Assembly (NCBI GenBank): GCA_042408415.1
Contig: JBHORE010000060.1
Location: forward strand, 1-6,674
Reading direction: 5' to 3'
From: Thermobaculum sp042408415
GTDB taxonomy: Bacteria > Chloroflexota > Chloroflexia > Thermobaculales > Thermobaculaceae
DNA length: 6,674 nt
Shown: one piece after another, positions 4,099 through 6,674 of the stretch
Position numbering within the stretch: the stretch's first letter is position 1
Layout of the letters: each line of letters starts with the position of its first letter
Notes under the pieces: generated by a model
Seen by the model: the letters and a program-made list of their open reading frames with translations, nothing else
Told to the model about the DNA's origin: nothing
The model's database searches: none
Position numbers and translations under genes: made by a program

Positions 4099-6674
4099 AT
4101 GCAAAAGTTTCTACGTTGTTTGTTAATATGTGTGCTATTGCTGCTATCCAGCTTCTCCAATGCCGGCCCTAGGCAAGTTATTGCCCAAGGAGATGCTAAA
4201 GGTTTGAGCAACGAAGGGCAATCAGATCAGGCGTTGCTCAATTCCTTGAACGACCCCAAATTCGAGTACAACCGCGCGACGAACAAGATAAGCTATCTGG
4301 GCGGTACACCGCAGGCGCCCATCTACTTCACTCAAGACAAGCAACAGAGTCCGGAGGAGGCGGCCAGAGAGTTCCTGACGAACTATGGCACACTCTTTGG
4401 AGTAAGGGACCAGGCACGGGAACTAGCAGTCAAACGTGTCAACCACCTGGATCGTGGCCGGAAAAGCGTGCGCTTCCAGCAGGTATACAATGGTATACTC
4501 GTCATAGCTGGCGAGATGTACGTGCAGCTGGATGGAGAGAACAACGTGATCTCTGCCAACGGCGAGCTGTTACCCATTTGGACCCTAGATCTTACCCCAT
4601 CGATATCAGCTGATGCTGCCCGGCGAGAAGCTCTACAGCTAGTGGCCGAGCAGTATAGGGTACCGATCGATCAGCTCCGAGCCACTAGTCCCCGACTATG
4701 GATATATGACCCCAGGCTGCTGGGCGCTCCATCCCTGCCCATAACCTCGCTGGTATGGCGCCTGGACGTGATCGGGGGTGATATGGGCAGCATCCAGGAG
4801 TTCGTGGCGGTGGACGCCCACACTGGCAAAGTACTGCTGCACTTCAACCAAGTACAGGATGCCAAGCAAAGAGAGGTTTGTGATAACAACAACGACCCTA
4901 GCTTGGGGGAACTCTGCTATAACCCAGTAAGGCGAGAGGGAGACCCGCCCTATTCCGTGGAGGAAGTGAACCACGCCTATGATTACTCCGGAGGAGTATA
5001 CGATTTCTACCACGACAGGTTCGGGCGGGATAGCCTGGACGGTATGGGCCTCAAGTTGGTATCCACAGTCCGCTATTGCCCTGATTCGTACAATTGCCCA
5101 TATGGAAACGCCTTCTGGAGCCCCACGTATAAACAGATGGTATACGGCGACGGGTACGCCTCGGCGGACGACGTAGTGGGACACGAGCTCACGCATGGTC
5201 TCACCCAGTTCACATCTGGGCTGTACTACTACTACCAGTCAGGGGCAATCAACGAGTCGCTCTCGGACGTGTTTGGGGAGCTGTACGACCTCACGAACAA
5301 CGCTGGGACTGACACCCCAGCCACGCGCTGGTTATCGGGTGAAGATCTGCCAATTGGGGCTGTCAGGAACATGAAGGACCCAACACAGAAAGGGGATCCC
5401 GACAGGATGCGCAGTCCTTACTACTACTCGGGTTCAGGCGACAACGGTGGTGTGCACCACAACAGTGGGGTGAACAACAAGGCCGCTTATTTGATGACCG
5501 ACGGAGGCACTTTCAACGGCAAGACCATACGCGGGCTGGGCATAGATAAGGTAGCCGCCATCTACTACGAGGTGGAGACCAACTTCCTGGTCTCAGGCAG
5601 CGACTACGCGGACTTGTACGTTGGGCTTCAACAAGCGTGCCTCAACCTCGTCGGCACTCACGGTATCACCGCAGCGGACTGCGGAGAAGTCAAGAAGGCC
5701 GTGGACGCCACGGAGATGAACCTCCAGCCTATAGACGCGAACGCTTCCGCGCCAGAGGCCCCGCTATGTCCTGCTGGGAAAATACCGCAGGATATCTTCT
5801 ACGACAACTTAGAGAACCCTAACAGCGGTAACTGGACTATAACTACCAGAGTAGGCACTTCAACTTGGTATTACCCTCAAAATAACAACCCCTATAACTG
5901 GGACTTCAGCTACGCAACGAGCGGCAGAATCAGCATCTGGGGAGGAGTTTCTCGTGACCCGGAGGACGCCTCTATAGAGATGACTCGTGACGTGACTCTG
6001 CCGCCAAACGCCTACATGCACTTCAAGCACTCCTATGAACTCAGTTATCGCTATGATGGTGGAGTATTGGAATACAGCACCGATAGAGGTACAACCTGGA
6101 AGGACACCCTCGATCTACAGGTGGACAACGGTTACAATGCATCGCTCGTGTACGGCGCTAGCTACGGTAACCCACTGGGCGCAAGGTTCGCTTTTACGGG
6201 TCTCAGCCATGGCTATATCTCTTCTAGACTGGACCTTTCGAGTCTATCAGGGAAAAACGTAAGGTTCAGGTTCAGGATCGGCATGGATGATTATGGTTCT
6301 GGAGATAGGGGCTGGTTCATAGACGACATACGTATATATCGATGCATTACTCCAGATACCACACCTCCGAGCGTGTCTGCCCCCAAAGCGTCCATCCAGA
6401 GCGGGGTGACTCTAGGCTACACCACCATACCCCTCCAGATATCCTGGTCCGCCAGCGACTCTAGCGGCATCAGGGGCTACCTGGTGCAGATGTCGACCTA
6501 TAACAACGGCGCATGGTCTAGCTGGAGCACCATCTACAATGGTAGGGCTACCAGTATCACGAAGACCTTGGCGCCGGGCTCCTACAGATTTAGGGTACAG
6601 GCTACCGACAACGCGGGCAACTCCTCCACATCCTCCTACACCTCAACCACTATCTCGACTATCCAGGAGAACTC
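4099..6674 (+). CDS. Secreted thermolysin-type (M4) zinc metalloprotease, 3' end outside window
   Basis: An exported preproprotease; 858 codons are visible with no stop before the window edge. The signal peptide covers residues 1-22 (or 1-29): core FLRCLLICVLLLLSSF, cleavage near SNA or VIA. An FTP-type propeptide spans ~75-155 (VRFQQVYNGILVIAGEMYV from 124), then a PepSY-like part to ~255; in the family these keep the enzyme inactive until cleavage. The catalytic domain is ~258-550. HELTH at 362-366 gives zinc ligands His362 and His366 and the base Glu363. GAINESLSD supplies the third ligand Glu386, 24 residues after His362 as in thermolysin. DNGGVH places Asp448 and His453 like thermolysin Asp226 and His231. 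All key residues are intact, so it should be active. Residues ~569-749 form a beta-sandwich (YDNLENPNSGNW to FIDDIRIYRC) as in MAM or immune-inhibitor-A-like modules. From 755 (TPPSVSAP) an Ig/Fn3-like module begins, for substrate or surface binding. The start ATG has TAGGAG 9 nt upstream and a strong promoter. Confidence 0.93.
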   Translation, partial: MQKFLRCLLICVLLLLSSFSNAGPRQVIAQGDAKGLSNEGQSDQALLNSLNDPKFEYNRATNKISYLGGTPQAPIYFTQDKQQSPEEAAREFLTNYGTLFGVRDQARELAVKRVNHLDRGRKSVRFQQVYNGILVIAGEMYVQLDGENNVISANGELLPIWTLDLTPSISADAARREALQLVAEQYRVPIDQLRATSPRLWIYDPRLLGAPSLPITSLVWRLDVIGGDMGSIQEFVAVDAHTGKVLLHFNQVQDAKQREVCDNNNDPSLGELCYNPVRREGDPPYSVEEVNHAYDYSGGVYDFYHDRFGRDSLDGMGLKLVSTVRYCPDSYNCPYGNAFWSPTYKQMVYGDGYASADDVVGHELTHGLTQFTSGLYYYYQSGAINESLSDVFGELYDLTNNAGTDTPATRWLSGEDLPIGAVRNMKDPTQKGDPDRMRSPYYYSGSGDNGGVHHNSGVNNKAAYLMTDGGTFNGKTIRGLGIDKVAAIYYEVETNFLVSGSDYADLYVGLQQACLNLVGTHGITAADCGEVKKAVDATEMNLQPIDANASAPEAPLCPAGKIPQDIFYDNLENPNSGNWTITTRVGTSTWYYPQNNNPYNWDFSYATSGRISIWGGVSRDPEDASIEMTRDVTLPPNAYMHFKHSYELSYRYDGGVLEYSTDRGTTWKDTLDLQVDNGYNASLVYGASYGNPLGARFAFTGLSHGYISSRLDLSSLSGKNVRFRFRIGMDDYGSGDRGWFIDDIRIYRCITPDTTPPSVSAPKASIQSGVTLGYTTIPLQISWSASDSSGIRGYLVQMSTYNNGAWSSWSTIYNGRATSITKTLAPGSYRFRVQATDNAGNSSTSSYTSTTISTIQEN

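Noticed and set aside
4383..5196. Minus-strand ORFs opposite the protease gene (4383-4577, 4671-4892, 4696-5196)
   Set aside because: The plus-strand frame is open from 4099 to the end of the window and carries the complete M4 active site, so these are antisense shadows.

Overview
The window looks like a chromosomal segment from a Gram-positive-type or Chloroflexota-like bacterium, possibly thermophilic. The coding DNA is fairly GC-rich and the ribosome binding sites are strong (AAGGAGGT, AGGAGG). There is a secreted two-domain protein of the 'choice-of-anchor P' type and a secreted M4 metalloprotease. The aroF start region resembles Thermotoga-type DAHP synthase. This placement is an inference from gene style. 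No marker gene fixes the taxon.

Layout, left to right. (1) Positions 1-160, minus strand: the N-terminal 53 codons of a type I-beta DAHP synthase (aroF), the first step of aromatic amino acid synthesis, cut by the window edge. (2) Positions 161-485, minus strand: an aroF leader that reads as a complete ribosome-mediated attenuator. It has a 60-codon leader peptide ending in a Tyr/Phe-saturated run (GYYFAYYFYFFGYY), an 11-bp candidate antiterminator helix, and a perfect 18-bp hairpin followed by an interrupted T-rich stretch. (3) Positions 486-669: an AT-rich divergent promoter region. (4) Positions 670-1980, plus strand: an exported 436-residue protein made of two diverged copies of a ~200-residue domain. 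(5) Positions 2006-3841, minus strand: a 611-residue ADP-ribosylglycohydrolase family protein with a long beta-rich C-terminal extension. It converges on gene 4, and a 12-bp hairpin lies across its stop codon. (6) Positions 3842-4098: a second divergent intergenic region with a good sigma-70 type promoter for the next gene and a palindrome near the probable start of the minus-strand transcript. (7) Positions 4099-6674, plus strand: a secreted thermolysin-type (M4) metalloprotease with propeptide, full catalytic site and C-terminal beta-sandwich modules. It has no stop before the window ends.

The leader and aroF form one regulatory unit: shortage of Tyr or Phe should stall the leader ribosome and let transcription continue into aroF. 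The other three genes are separate transcription units, and nothing in the sequence ties them to aromatic synthesis. The two secreted proteins suggest an exported surface or degradative role. The most noteworthy element is the Tyr/Phe attenuator.
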